This document shows positions 52,046 through 61,402 of a stretch of DNA of 64,000 nt, one piece after another (position 1 is the stretch's first letter; every line of letters begins with the position of its first letter). The notes below the pieces were generated by a model. It made no database searches. It was given only the letters and a program-made list of their open reading frames with translations, and had not been told where the DNA came from. Source of the DNA: Pseudomonadota bacterium (GTDB taxonomy: Bacteria; Pseudomonadota; Gammaproteobacteria; Burkholderiales; Burkholderiaceae_C); the NCBI GenBank assembly GCA_018241225.1, contig JAFEEG010000022.1, forward strand, positions 152,029 through 216,028, in the 5' to 3' direction. The position numbers and the translations under genes were made by a program.

Positions 52046-52942
52046 TTACTTCTTGGCGTAGTCTTCCATCGGCTTGTTGTTGGGGTTCGCCCAAGCGGCC
52101 TTGGTGGCATCCGACAGCGGCAGGTTCAAGGCCGTGTTGGTCGGGGGGATCGGCTGCATGAACCACTTGTCGTACAGCTTGGCCAGCGAGCCGTCCTTGA
52201 TCTGGCGGTCGATGGAAGCGTCCACGGCCTTCAGGAAGGCTGCGTCACCCTTGCGCACCATGCAGGCGATCGGCTCGACCGACAGTTCGGGGCCGACGAT
52301 AGCGAAGTCCTTGGGGTTCTTGGCCTTGGAGACGTTGGCCGCCAGGATCGAGCCGTCCATCACGAAGGCGTCGGCACGGCCGGATTCGAGGAGCAGGAAG
52401 CTGTCGGCGTGGTCCTTGCCCATGACTTCCTTGAAGTCGATGCCTTGGGCGCGTTCGTTCTTGCGCAGGGTCTGGACCGAGGTGGTACCGGTGGTGGTGG
52501 CCACGGTCTTGCCGTTGAGGTCCTTCAGGTCCTTGATGCCCGAGTTGGCGCGAACGGCGATGCGCACCACTTCCACGTAGGTGGTGTGGGCAAAGTCGAC
52601 GTCCTTCTGGCGCGTGGCGTTGTTGGTGGTGGAGCCGCACTCCAGGTCCACGGTGCCGTTCTGCACCAGCGGAATGCGGTTCTGTGAGGTCACGGGTACG
52701 TAGTTGATGGCGACTTTCTTGCCCACGTCCTTGCTCAGGTCGTCGACGATGCGCTCGGCCATCTCGGTGTGGAAGCCCACGTACTTGCCATTGCCCAGCG
52801 TGAAGGAGAGCGCGGAGGAGTCGCGAACGCCCAGCGCGATCGAGCCGCTGGCCTTGATCTTGGCCAGCGTGTCGTTCGCCTGCGCAAAGGCGCTGCCCAT
52901 GGCCAGCGCCGTGACGGCGAGAGCGACTATTTGTTTCTTCAT
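52046..52942 (-). CDS. gltI: Glutamate/aspartate-binding periplasmic protein GltI
   Basis: The 298-residue precursor has a signal peptide (MKKQIVALAVTALAMGSAFA) and the polar amino-acid receptor fold: DTLAKIKASGSIALGVRDSS, DLECGSTTNNATRQKDVDFA, TTGTTSVQTLRKNE and SGRADAFVMD. The ECGSTTNN and related blocks are those of the Glt/BztA-type aspartate/glutamate receptors. ATG at 52942 has GAGGAG 8 nt upstream; GTG at 52951 is too close. It leads the gltIJKL operon, 107 bp after aspA on the same strand. Confidence 0.93.
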   Translation of the reverse strand: MKKQIVALAVTALAMGSAFAQANDTLAKIKASGSIALGVRDSSALSFTLGNGKYVGFHTEMAERIVDDLSKDVGKKVAINYVPVTSQNRIPLVQNGTVDLECGSTTNNATRQKDVDFAHTTYVEVVRIAVRANSGIKDLKDLNGKTVATTTGTTSVQTLRKNERAQGIDFKEVMGKDHADSFLLLESGRADAFVMDGSILAANVSKAKNPKDFAIVGPELSVEPIACMVRKGDAAFLKAVDASIDRQIKDGSLAKLYDKWFMQPIPPTNTALNLPLSDATKAAWANPNNKPMEDYAKK

Positions 52943-53049
52943 GCGGATCACTCCTCAGTTAACGGATGGATACGAAAGCTAAATTCTAGACAACCGCCAA
53001 GTGGACCGTACAGGTACCAACCCGGTGCGCTGCTCGCCCAGCCAAAAGT

Positions 53050-54501
53050 CTAAGCAGTCTTCGTGCCTGCGGGTGCGATTTCGGGGTGCACGGGTGCGGC
53101 CAGGCGCACGGGCTGGGTGAGCTTCTCGGGCACCAGCAGCGCGTCCATTTCGGCGCGGGTCATGATGCCCAGGCGCTCGGCCACCTCGTCGATGGGCCCG
53201 CCACTGGCCAGTGCGGTCTTGGCAATGAGCGCTGCCTTTTCATAGCCGATGAGCGGATTGAGCGCGGTGACCAGCGTGACCGACTCGCGCACCCGTTTGG
53301 CCAGGAACTCGCGATTGGGCTCGATGCCCTCCACGCAGTTCTTCTGCAGGGTGTGGCAGGCGCGGCTGAGGTGCTGGATGCTCTTGAACAGGCTCCAGCC
53401 CATGATGGGCTCGAAGGCATTGAGCTGCAGTTGCCCCGCCTCGGAGGCCATGGTCACGGTGACGTCGTTGCCGATGACCTCGAAGGCCACCTGGTTCATC
53501 ACTTCCGGGATCACCGGGTTGACCTTGCCCGGCATGATCGACGAGCCTGCTTGGCGCGCCGGCAGGCGGATCTCGCCGAAGCCCGCTTGAGGGCCGCTGG
53601 AGAGCAGGCGAAGGTCGTTGCAGGTCTTGCTGAGCTTGGCCGCCACGCGCTTGAGCACGCCCGACAGCTGCACGAAGGCGCCCGTGTCCTGCGTGGCTTC
53701 GACTAGGTTTGCAGCCTGCTTGAGCGGCACGCCGGTCTGCTCGGCCAGGTACTGGCAGGCCAGGTTGGCGTAGCCCTGCGGCGCGTTGATGCCGGTGCCG
53801 ATGGCGGTGGCGCCCAGGTTGATTTCCTCGATGAGCGCGCGGGCCTCGCGCAGGCGCTGCTCGTCTTCCTCGATCATCACCGCGTAGGTGAGAAACTCCT
53901 GGCCCAGCGTCATGGGCACCGCGTCCTGCAGCTGGGTGCGGCCGATCTTGAGGATGTCCTTGAACTCGTGCGCCTTGGCTTCGAAGGCACCGCGCAGCTC
54001 GACCATGGCGTCGATGAGGCGGCCGATGGCAAACCACAAGGCCAGGCGCACGGCCGTGGGATACACGTCGTTGGTGCTCTGCGAGGCGTTGACGTGGTCG
54101 TTGGGGTGCAGCACTTCGTAGGCCGCCTTGGGGTGGCCCATTTTCTCGAGCGCCAGGTTGCAGATGACCTCGTTGGCGTTCATGTTGGTGGAGGTGCCGG
54201 CACCGCCTTGGATGACGTCGACCACGAACTCATCGAGCAGGTGGCCGGCCACAATGTCGTCGCAAGCCGCAAGGATGGCATCTGCGCGCTCCCGGCTGAG
54301 GGCGCCCAGGTCGGCGTTGGCGCGGGTGGCGGCCTTCTTCACATGGGCCAGCGCACGCACCAGGTCGGGCATGGCCGAGATGCGCGTGCCGGAAATGGGG
54401 AAGTTCTCGACCGCGCGGGCCGTGTGCACGCCCCAGTAGGCCGCGGCGGGGATCTTCCGCTCGCCCAGAAAGTCGTGCTCGATCCTGAATCGGGATTCCA
54501 T
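53050..54501 (-). CDS. aspA: Aspartate ammonia-lyase (aspartase)
   Basis: Aspartase splits L-aspartate into fumarate and ammonia. The 483-residue enzyme has GGAGTSTNMNANEV, HVNASQSTNDVYPTA, RTQLQDAVPMTLGQEF and the fumarase/aspartase signature GSSIMPGKVNPV at 319-330, with the catalytic serine. AspA is favoured over class II fumarase by overall resemblance and by the adjacent glutamate/aspartate transporter. ATG at 54501 has GGAG 9 nt upstream; an in-frame ATG at 54555 lies within a hairpin. A terminator-like hairpin 24 nt before the start may attenuate it. Confidence 0.92.
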   Translation of the reverse strand: MESRFRIEHDFLGERKIPAAAYWGVHTARAVENFPISGTRISAMPDLVRALAHVKKAATRANADLGALSRERADAILAACDDIVAGHLLDEFVVDVIQGGAGTSTNMNANEVICNLALEKMGHPKAAYEVLHPNDHVNASQSTNDVYPTAVRLALWFAIGRLIDAMVELRGAFEAKAHEFKDILKIGRTQLQDAVPMTLGQEFLTYAVMIEEDEQRLREARALIEEINLGATAIGTGINAPQGYANLACQYLAEQTGVPLKQAANLVEATQDTGAFVQLSGVLKRVAAKLSKTCNDLRLLSSGPQAGFGEIRLPARQAGSSIMPGKVNPVIPEVMNQVAFEVIGNDVTVTMASEAGQLQLNAFEPIMGWSLFKSIQHLSRACHTLQKNCVEGIEPNREFLAKRVRESVTLVTALNPLIGYEKAALIAKTALASGGPIDEVAERLGIMTRAEMDALLVPEKLTQPVRLAAPVHPEIAPAGTKTA

Positions 54502-54524
54502 GTGAGGGCGCTCCGTGTGGGTAT

Positions 54525-54557
54525 AAAAAAGAGTGCACGCCCGAACGGCGTGCACTC
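54525..54557 (-). terminator. Intrinsic terminator or attenuator just upstream of aspA
   Basis: GAGTGCACGCC (54531-54541) and GGCGTGCACTC (54547-54557) form a perfect 11-bp stem with loop CGAAC. On the minus strand TTTTTTATACC follows, a textbook U-run. It sits 24 nt upstream of the aspA start and 122 nt past the LysR stop, so it ends the LysR message or attenuates aspA; it could also be an operator next to a TATACC -10. Confidence 0.85.
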
Positions 54558-54678
54558 AAGAAGCAAAACTGCGTGACAGCGAAAACCGGACGACTTTATG
54601 CCTGCCGCCCCGATCGCGCCAATGCTCTTTGTAAGCGAAGTTATGCTGCAGCCGCATAGTTGCTGCGGCGCACAAAAA

Positions 54679-55650
54679 TCAGCGTAACGGTGCTGCTGGA
54701 GCCTGCGCGAGCAGGTAGTTCCACAGGGCCGCCGCAGAGCCCTTGGGCTGGGCGCCGTGGGCGCCCTTGCTGCCCGCGCCCGAGGGTACTGGCCGCTGCC
54801 GATAGGCGCGCACTTCCATGGTGGCCTCGAGCCGGTCGATCTCCGGCGGCAGCGCGCTCACCAGCTTGCGCGAGCGCACCTCCTTGCGCACCGCGCTTTG
54901 CGGCAGGAAGGCAATGCCGTGGCCCTCCAGCGCCATGGCCTTGAGGCCCTCGGCCATGTCGGTCTCGTAGACGCGGTCCAGGTGCATGGCCTGCGGCGAG
55001 CCCTTGAGCAGCTGGTCGACGATGCGCCCCAGGTAGGCCCCTGGTGCATAGCCCAGGTAGGGCAGCGGCTGGCCGGCTCGCCCCGGCAATCGGTAGCGGG
55101 GCATGCCCTGCGCATCGGGGCGCACCCAGGGCGAGACCACTTCCTGGCCGAGGCTGACCATCTCGTAGCGGGTCGCGTCCAGCTCCAGCGGTACCCAGGG
55201 GTGGTGGTAGGCAATGAGCAGGTCGCAGCCGCCCTCCACCAGCCGGTGCACCGCGTCGTGCACGTTCAGCGCAATGAGCCGGCTCTTGAGAGAGCCGAAG
55301 CCCTCTTCGCGCAGCTGCGTCACCCAGGCCGGAAAGAAGGTGAAGGCCAGGGTGTGCGGTACGGCGAACTCGATCACGTCCTGGCCCGCGCTTGAGTGGC
55401 CGCGCAGCATGGCCCGCGTGCTCTGCAGGCCCTGCAGGATCTCGATGGCCTGGGCGTACAGCGTCTGGCCGGCGGGCGTCAGGCGCGTGGGGTAGGAGCT
55501 GCGGTCCACCAGGTCGGCACCAGCCCACACTTCCAGAGCCTGGATGCGCCGCGAAAAGGCCGGCTGAGTGACGTGGCGCAACTGTGCCGAGCGGCTGAAG
55601 CTGCGGGTCTCGGCGAGGCTGACGAAGTCTTCAAGCCACTTGGTTTCCAT
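54679..55650 (-). CDS. LysR-family transcriptional regulator
   Basis: The 323-residue protein has the LysR HTH (WLEDFVSLAETRSFSRSAQL, then QPAFSRRIQALEVWAGADLV) and an effector domain with VHRLVEGGCDLLIAYHHPW. The METKWLEDF start and this domain resemble HypT/YjiE-like regulators. It lies upstream of aspA on the same strand, separated by an intrinsic terminator, and 59 bp after the 2-hydroxyacid dehydrogenase. It may control aspA or the dehydrogenase; no operator is clear. Its C-terminal Ser/Gly/Ala-rich stretch is longer than usual. Confidence 0.9.
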   Translation of the reverse strand: METKWLEDFVSLAETRSFSRSAQLRHVTQPAFSRRIQALEVWAGADLVDRSSYPTRLTPAGQTLYAQAIEILQGLQSTRAMLRGHSSAGQDVIEFAVPHTLAFTFFPAWVTQLREEGFGSLKSRLIALNVHDAVHRLVEGGCDLLIAYHHPWVPLELDATRYEMVSLGQEVVSPWVRPDAQGMPRYRLPGRAGQPLPYLGYAPGAYLGRIVDQLLKGSPQAMHLDRVYETDMAEGLKAMALEGHGIAFLPQSAVRKEVRSRKLVSALPPEIDRLEATMEVRAYRQRPVPSGAGSKGAHGAQPKGSAAALWNYLLAQAPAAPLR

Positions 55651-55709
55651 GCGCGTTCTTGTGGTGTGCGAAGAAAGAGTGCAGCGGCCTGGTCATCTCG
55701 CCGGATCCC

Positions 55710-56648
55710 TCAGATCGGCGAGACCACGCCCCGGCCGGCGAAATGGCCCTCGGCGTTGGCCATGAAGCGGTCCACGCTGGCCTGCGTGGCCTCGGGCGAC
55801 CAGCCGGCCAAGTGCGGGGTGATGAAGACGTTGTCCAGCCCAATGAGCGATTCGGGCCGGTGCGGCTCGCTCTCGTACACGTCGAGCCCAGCGCCGGCAA
55901 GACGCCCTTCGCGCAGGGCGCTGGCCAGGGCCTCGGTATCGACCACGCTGCCGCGCGAAATGTTGACGAGAAAGCCCTGTGGGCCCAGCGCGTCCAGCAC
56001 CTGTGCGTTGACCACGTGGCGCGTGGCCGGGCCGCCCGGGGTGGCGCACATCAGGATGTCGCTCCACTTGGCCAGCGCCAGCAGGCTGTCAAAGTACTGG
56101 TGCGGCGCGCCCTCGCGGGGCTTGCGGTTGTGATAACCCACCGGCATGTCGAAGCCGGCCGCACGCTTTGCGATCTTCTGGCCGATGGTGCCCAGGCCGA
56201 AGATTCCCAGCTTCTTGCCCGAGACATTGGGCGGATGCGGAATCGATTCGCGCCAGACGCCGGCGCGGCACTGCATGTCGAGCGTGCGCATGCCCCGCAC
56301 GATGCCGATCAACAGGCCGAAGGCATGGTCTGCCACGCAGTCGTCGTTGGTGCCGGCGCCGTTGGCCGTGGCAATGCCGCGCGCCTTGAGCAGATCGAGC
56401 GGCAGCCCTTCGTAGCCCGCGCCCATGCAGCACACCAACTCCACCTTCGGCATGGCGGCCACTTCCTCGGGCGTGAGGCCGATCACGCCGATGGTGAGCA
56501 CGGCCCGAAAGCGAGCACCGTGCTGCGCCACGGCGGCCGCGCGGGCTTCGCGTGTGGGTGCATAGACGATGTCGTACACGGCGGCAATCTGCGCCTGGTG
56601 CGCCTCGGACAGGCTGTTGAGAATCAACAGGGGAATCTTGTCGGTCAT
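55710..56648 (-). CDS. D-2-hydroxyacid dehydrogenase family protein
   Basis: The 312-residue enzyme has the NAD(P) loop GIFGLGTIGQKIAKRA, VNISRGSVVDTEAL with the catalytic arginine, LDVYESEP with glutamate and ITPHLAGWSPEA with the histidine. It would reduce 2-oxoacids such as hydroxypyruvate or glyoxylate. ATG at 56648 (MTDKIPLLILNSL) is chosen; the longer frame overlaps the ABC exporter stop. It lies 26 bp after the exporter and may be co-transcribed. The substrate is not determined. Confidence 0.9.
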   Translation of the reverse strand: MTDKIPLLILNSLSEAHQAQIAAVYDIVYAPTREARAAAVAQHGARFRAVLTIGVIGLTPEEVAAMPKVELVCCMGAGYEGLPLDLLKARGIATANGAGTNDDCVADHAFGLLIGIVRGMRTLDMQCRAGVWRESIPHPPNVSGKKLGIFGLGTIGQKIAKRAAGFDMPVGYHNRKPREGAPHQYFDSLLALAKWSDILMCATPGGPATRHVVNAQVLDALGPQGFLVNISRGSVVDTEALASALREGRLAGAGLDVYESEPHRPESLIGLDNVFITPHLAGWSPEATQASVDRFMANAEGHFAGRGVVSPI

Positions 56649-56674
56649 TGAATTGAAGTTCTTGGGTTTCTTCT

Positions 56675-58525
56675 TCAGAGAATCTGCGGCGCCTCGATCT
56701 TCTGCAGCGCCCACATCTGCGCGTAGCGGCCCTGGGCCACCAACAGCTGGGCATGGGTGCCGCGCTCGACGATCTCGCCGGCCTCTAGCACCAGGATCTC
56801 GTGGGCGTCCACCACCGTGGACAGGCGGTGGGCGATCACCAGCGTGGTCTTGTTGCGCGAGGCGCTTTTCAGCTCGGCTTGGATGGCGCGCTCGTTGGCC
56901 GAATCCAGCGCCGAGGTGGCTTCGTCGAAGATCATCACTGGCGGATTCTTGAGCAAGGTGCGGGCAATGGCCACGCGCTGCTTCTCGCCACCCGAGAGCT
57001 TCAGGCCACGCTCGCCCACGGTGGTTTCGTAGCCCTTGGGCGTGGCCATGATGAAGTCGTGGATGCGCGCCGCCCTGGCCGCCGTCACCACCTCGTCATG
57101 CGTGGCGCCGGGGCGGCCGTAGGCGATGTTGTATTCGACGGTGTCGTTGAACAGCACCGTGTCCTGCGGCACGATGCCGATGGCCTGGCGCACGCTGCCC
57201 TGGGTCACTTCACGGATGTTCTCGCCGCCGATGAGGATGCAGCCCTGCTGCACGTCATAGAAGCGGTACAAGAGGCGCGCCAGCGTCGACTTGCCCGAGC
57301 CCGAGGGCCCCACCACCGCCACCGTCTTGCCAGCCGGAATCTCGAAGCTCACGTGCTTGAGGATGGGCCGCGCGGCCTCGTAGGCAAAGCTCACGTCCTC
57401 GAAGCGCACGGTGGCGTCGCCGCTGTCGTGCGCACGCAGGTCCTTGGCGCCGGGCGCGTCGGCCACTTCGCGCTCGCGCTCGAGCAGGCCGAACATCTTG
57501 TCCAGGTCGGTGAGGTTCTGCTTGATCTCGCGGTAGATCACGCCCAGGAAATTGAGCGGGATGTACAGCTGGATCATGAAGGCGTTGACCATGACCAGGT
57601 CGCCCAGCGTCATGCGCCCATCCACCACCCCTTGCGTGGCGCGCCAGAGCATGGCTACCAGGCTGAAGGCGATCAGCAGTTGCTGGCCGGTATTGAGCAT
57701 CGACAGCGTCGCCTGACTCTTGACGGCGGCGCGGCGGTAGCGCTCCAAGTTCTCGTCGTAGCGTTTTGCCTCGAAGTCCTCGTTGTTGAAGTACTTGACG
57801 GTCTCGTAGTTCAGGAGCGAGTCGATGGCGCGGGTCTGCGCCTTGGAGCCCAGCTCGTTCATGGTGCGGCGGAAGTGCGTGCGCCATTCGGTCACCTTCA
57901 CGGTGAACGTGATGTAGATCACCAGCGCCGCCCCCGTGATGACCGCAAACCACGGATCGAACTTCACCGCCAGAATCGAAAGCACCAGTCCCAGCTCGAT
58001 GAGCGTGGGCACGATGCTGTAGAGCGAATACGAGATGAGCGAATGCACCGCCTGCGTGCCGCGCTCGATGTCGCGCGTCATGCCGCCGGTCTGGCGCTCC
58101 AGGTGAAAGCGCAGCGACAGCGCGTGCAGGTGCCGGAACACCTCCAGCGAGATGCGGCGCGAGGCGCCCTCGGTGGCCTTGGCAAAGATCAGCTCGCGCA
58201 GCTCGGTAAAGAGCGAAGTCGAGAAGCGCAGCAACCCATAGGCCAGCAGCAACGCCACCGGCACGACTAGCAGGGCCCGGGGGTCGCCCGGCGCGATGGT
58301 CATGGCGTCGACCAGGTGCTTGAGCAGCACCGGCACGCCCACGTTGGCCACCTTGGCGCCCACCATGAACAGCAGCGCGAAGATCACGCGCCACTTGTAG
58401 TGCCACAGGTAGGGAAAGAGCCGGGCCAGGGTGGCCGCGTCCGAGCGCTCGCCCGGCTGGGCGCCGGAAGAAGCTGCCGACCCGGCATGGGAGAGGGAGG
58501 AAAGGACTTCGCCGCTGCGACGCAT
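56675..58525 (-). CDS. Atm1-type ABC exporter (heavy-metal/glutathione class)
   Basis: The 616-residue half-transporter has six membrane spans (about 40-330) and an ATPase domain with Walker [10 protein letters not shown] at 406 and signature LSGGEKQRVAIA at 510, then VMIFDEATSALD and a switch histidine in VIAHRLSTV. The spans include DSLLNYETVKYFNNEDFEAK, the hallmark of the Atm1/ABCB7/HMT1 family, which exports glutathione conjugates or metal complexes. ATG at 58525 is used; frame to 58702 overlaps the divergent thioesterase gene. Only 43 bp separate these divergent genes, so their promoters overlap the coding ends. Confidence 0.93.
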   Translation of the reverse strand: MRRSGEVLSSLSHAGSAASSGAQPGERSDAATLARLFPYLWHYKWRVIFALLFMVGAKVANVGVPVLLKHLVDAMTIAPGDPRALLVVPVALLLAYGLLRFSTSLFTELRELIFAKATEGASRRISLEVFRHLHALSLRFHLERQTGGMTRDIERGTQAVHSLISYSLYSIVPTLIELGLVLSILAVKFDPWFAVITGAALVIYITFTVKVTEWRTHFRRTMNELGSKAQTRAIDSLLNYETVKYFNNEDFEAKRYDENLERYRRAAVKSQATLSMLNTGQQLLIAFSLVAMLWRATQGVVDGRMTLGDLVMVNAFMIQLYIPLNFLGVIYREIKQNLTDLDKMFGLLEREREVADAPGAKDLRAHDSGDATVRFEDVSFAYEAARPILKHVSFEIPAGKTVAVVGPSGSGKSTLARLLYRFYDVQQGCILIGGENIREVTQGSVRQAIGIVPQDTVLFNDTVEYNIAYGRPGATHDEVVTAARAARIHDFIMATPKGYETTVGERGLKLSGGEKQRVAIARTLLKNPPVMIFDEATSALDSANERAIQAELKSASRNKTTLVIAHRLSTVVDAHEILVLEAGEIVERGTHAQLLVAQGRYAQMWALQKIEAPQIL

Positions 58526-58568
58526 GAGAGACAATCGTGGGTATTCGTTTTGCCTCCCGATTGTGCCC

Positions 58569-58991
58569 ATGTCGACCATTTCCCGCGCCGAGCTGACCCC
58601 CACCCTCAAGAGCCTGCCCGCCGACATGGAGTTGGTGCTCAAGGTGATTCCCCTGCCCGCCGACTGCAACGCCAACGGCGACATCTTCGGCGGCTGGGTC
58701 ATGGCCCAGGTGGACCTGGCCGGTTCGGTGATTCCGGCGCGCTACGCCAAGGGGCGCCAGGCCACGGTGGCGGTCAACGAATTCGTCTTCAAGCAGCCGG
58801 TGCGGCTGGGCGACATTCTTTCCTTCTACTCGTCGCTGGTGCGCATCGGGCGCACCTCGGTTACGGTCAAGGTCGAGGTCTTCGCCGAGCGCTTTCGCGC
58901 GCAGGGCGAGTACATCAAGGTAACCGAAGCCACCCTGACCTACGTGGCCATCGACGAGAACGGCCGGCCCAGGCCGATCGAGAAGGACTGA
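58569..58991 (+). CDS. YciA-like acyl-CoA thioesterase
   Basis: The 140-residue hotdog-fold protein has DCNANGDIFGGWVMAQVDLA, with the catalytic Asn/Asp region of YciA, then NEFVFKQPVRLGDILSFYSS and VTEATLTYVAID. It hydrolyses acyl-CoA thioesters in the cytoplasm. ATG at 58569 gives the conserved N-terminus; the open frame upstream to 58431 lies in the Atm1 gene. It is followed after 27 bp by a LysR gene on the same strand. Confidence 0.92.
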   Translation: MSTISRAELTPTLKSLPADMELVLKVIPLPADCNANGDIFGGWVMAQVDLAGSVIPARYAKGRQATVAVNEFVFKQPVRLGDILSFYSSLVRIGRTSVTVKVEVFAERFRAQGEYIKVTEATLTYVAIDENGRPRPIEKD

Positions 58992-59018
58992 GCTCCAGCC
59001 GAGAGCCAGGGACGGCAG

Positions 59019-59975
59019 ATGTCGTTTTCCGGAAAGTTCATCCGAAATCGCCCTGTTTCCGCGGGATACCTCCGGGCCTTCGAGGCGGTCGCGCGGCACC
59101 TGAACTTTCGGATGGCGGCCGAGGAACTCGCGCTCACGCAACCGGCCGTCAGCCGGCAGATCCAGGCGCTGGAAGATGAAGTCGGCGTGGCGCTGCTGCT
59201 GCGCCACACGCGCTCGGTCGAACTCACCAATGCGGGCGCACAGCTGCTGCTGGCGGCGCAGCAGATCCTGCCGCGGCTGGACAGCACGGTGCACCAGATC
59301 CGCCAAGCCGCGAAACGGCCCGTGGTGCGGCTGACCACCTTCGCATCGTTCGCGTCGCTGTGGCTGATTCCACGGCTGGATTCATTCCGGCGCCTGCACC
59401 CGGAACTGGACATCCACATCGACGCCACCGACACCCTGGTCGACCTGGACGTTGCCAATGCCGACGTCGCCCTGCGCTACACGCGCTCGGACGCTGCCCT
59501 GCCCAACGCCGAGCGCCTCTTCGACGAATACCTGACGCCAATGGCGAGCCCCGAGCTGCTGCGCGGCAAGCCGCCGGTGGAGACGCCCGAGGACGTCGCG
59601 CGCTTCACGCTCATCGAGGCGGGCGACTCGCACCCGGTCTATGTGGAGTGGTTGGCCTGGCGGCGCTGGTTCGCCGCGCAGGGCATCGACCGGGCCGAGC
59701 CGCAAGGCTGGCTCTACTTCAACTACGACCACCAGATCGTGCAGGCCGCCATCTCCGGCCAGGGCGTGATCCTGGCCAGAAGTCCGCTGGTGGCCGAAGC
59801 ACGTGCCAACAGCAGCCTGGTCGAGCTGCTTCCGCAGCATCGGCTGGACTCGCCCATGGCCTACTGGCTACTCACCGGCCAGCGCAGCCGGGAGAGACCC
59901 GAAGTGCAGGCCTTCAATCGCTGGCTCCTGCAGGAAGGCGCCGCGACTCGCCAGGCGCTATCCGAAGCGGCCTGA
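59019..59975 (+). CDS. LysR-family regulator (GcvA-like)
   Basis: The 318-residue protein has the GcvA-type start RPVSAGYLRAFEAVARHLNF, HTH residues RMAAEELALTQPAVSRQIQA and the effector domain with RLTTFASFASLWLIPRLDSF and LDVANADVALRYTRSD. It lies 27 bp after the thioesterase and converges on the enoyl-CoA hydratase operon, 17 bp away. Whether it controls that operon is open, since it is not divergent from it; LysR targets are often but not always adjacent. Confidence 0.92.
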   Translation: MSFSGKFIRNRPVSAGYLRAFEAVARHLNFRMAAEELALTQPAVSRQIQALEDEVGVALLLRHTRSVELTNAGAQLLLAAQQILPRLDSTVHQIRQAAKRPVVRLTTFASFASLWLIPRLDSFRRLHPELDIHIDATDTLVDLDVANADVALRYTRSDAALPNAERLFDEYLTPMASPELLRGKPPVETPEDVARFTLIEAGDSHPVYVEWLAWRRWFAAQGIDRAEPQGWLYFNYDHQIVQAAISGQGVILARSPLVAEARANSSLVELLPQHRLDSPMAYWLLTGQRSRERPEVQAFNRWLLQEGAATRQALSEAA

Positions 59976-59992
59976 GTCCGCCGCGGCGGACT

Positions 59993-60760
59993 TCAGACCT
60001 TGCTGAAGTCGGGCTTGCGCTTCTCCATGAACGCCGTGAAGGCCTCGCGCGCCGCCGGCTCGCGCAGCATGCGCGAGAAGCTCGCGCCCTCCTCGGCCAT
60101 GCGCTCGGGCAGATGGGCCAGTTGCGACTTGCGCATCAGGCGCTTCGTTTCCACCAGGGCCGACAGGGGCTTGGCCGCCATCTTGCGCGCCAGGCCCTGG
60201 GCGATGGCATTGCATTCGGTGGGCGGCACCACGCGGTTGACCAGGCCCACCTCGAGCGCGGCCTCGGCCATGAAGGGCTCGCCCAGCAGCAGCGCCTCGG
60301 CAGCGCGGTGGTAGCCGAACATCTGCACCGCCAGCATGCTGGAGCCGAACTCGGGGCACAGGCCCAGGTTGACGAAAGGCATCGAGAAGGCCGCGTTGTC
60401 ACCTGCCACCACGATGTCGCAATGGAACAGCAGCGTGGTGCCGATGCCCACCGCCGGGCCGCACACCGCAGCCACCACCGGCTTGCCGAAGGTGGACAGC
60501 GCACGCATGAAGCGGAACACCGGCGAGCCCTCGCCGGAGGGCGGCGCGTTCAGGAAGTCGCCCAGGTCGTTGCCCGCGCTGAAGATGGTGGCGTCGCCCT
60601 GGATCATCAGCACGCGCACCGCGTTGTCGGCGGCGGCCTGCTCCACGGCGTCGGCCATGGCCGCGTACATGGCGGAGCTGATCGAGTTCTTCTTCTCGAC
60701 GCGGTTGAAGGTGATCGTGCTCACACCGGCTTCGGTGTGCACAAGGATGTCGCTGCTCAT
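59993..60760 (-). CDS. Enoyl-CoA hydratase/isomerase family protein
   Basis: The 255-residue crotonase-fold protein has FSAGNDLGDFL and CGPAVGIGTTLLFHCDIVVA (oxyanion hole), then LGLCPEFGSSML, where a glutamate in the usual catalytic region is present. It probably hydrates or isomerises an acyl-CoA. It is the last gene of the operon, overlapping the isomerase gene by 4 nt (ATGA). The ending REAFTAFMEKRKPDFSKV is typical. The exact chain substrate is unknown. Confidence 0.92.
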   Translation of the reverse strand: MSSDILVHTEAGVSTITFNRVEKKNSISSAMYAAMADAVEQAAADNAVRVLMIQGDATIFSAGNDLGDFLNAPPSGEGSPVFRFMRALSTFGKPVVAAVCGPAVGIGTTLLFHCDIVVAGDNAAFSMPFVNLGLCPEFGSSMLAVQMFGYHRAAEALLLGEPFMAEAALEVGLVNRVVPPTECNAIAQGLARKMAAKPLSALVETKRLMRKSQLAHLPERMAEEGASFSRMLREPAAREAFTAFMEKRKPDFSKV

Positions 60761-61371
60761 GATGAGGTGCTTTCTTGGTTTGAAACGAGGGCTTCGCGCA
60801 CGAAGTCCAGGCGGTCCTGGCCCCAGAACATCTGGGTGCCGACGAACATGGTGGGCGCGCCGAACACGCCGCGCGCCACCGCCTCGTCGGTGAGCGCGCG
60901 AAGGCGGTCCTTCACGTCCTGCTGCTGGGTCAAGGCGAGGATTTTCGGCGCGTCGAAGCCGGCGCGCTGCAGCACGGCGCCCACGGTGGCCGGGTCGTTC
61001 ATGTTCATCGCATCGACCCAGATGGCACGAAACACCGCTGCCACGTAGTCCGCAAAGCGCGCCGGCTCGTGCATCTGCATGCCGGCGGCGCCGCGCATCA
61101 GCAGCAGCGTGTTGATCGGGAAATGCGGGTTGTGGTTGAAGGCCATGTCATGGCGCCGGGCCCAGCGCTTGAGGTCTTCCATCACGTAGGGGCCCTTGGC
61201 GGGCACTTCCACCGGCGAGCGGTTGCCGGTGGCCTGGAACACGCCGCCCAGCAGCATGGGCTTCCACACCAGCTCGGCACCCGTCTCGGCGGCAATGCCC
61301 GGCAGGCGCACGTAGGCGATGTACGAGGCGGGACTGCCAAAGTCGAAGTAGAACTCGACGGTCTTGCTCAC
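60757..61371 (-). CDS. 2-hydroxychromene-2-carboxylate isomerase family protein
   Basis: The 204-residue protein belongs to the DsbA-fold/GST-kappa group: EFYFDFGSPASYIAYVRLPG with the catalytic serine, WKPMLLGGVFQATGNRSPVE and GVFGAPTMFVGTQMFWGQDR. Relatives isomerise a glutathione-dependent naphthalene intermediate, but many act elsewhere. The GTG at 61371 has GAGGAG 7 nt upstream; the longer frame to 61491 overlaps the SDR gene. It overlaps the enoyl-CoA hydratase start. Its presence hints at an aromatic or glutathione-linked step. Confidence 0.88.
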   Translation of the reverse strand: MSKTVEFYFDFGSPASYIAYVRLPGIAAETGAELVWKPMLLGGVFQATGNRSPVEVPAKGPYVMEDLKRWARRHDMAFNHNPHFPINTLLLMRGAAGMQMHEPARFADYVAAVFRAIWVDAMNMNDPATVGAVLQRAGFDAPKILALTQQQDVKDRLRALTDEAVARGVFGAPTMFVGTQMFWGQDRLDFVREALVSNQESTSS

Positions 61372-61402
61372 TTGTCGTCTCCTCTTTCGCTTTTGCTTTA
61401 TT

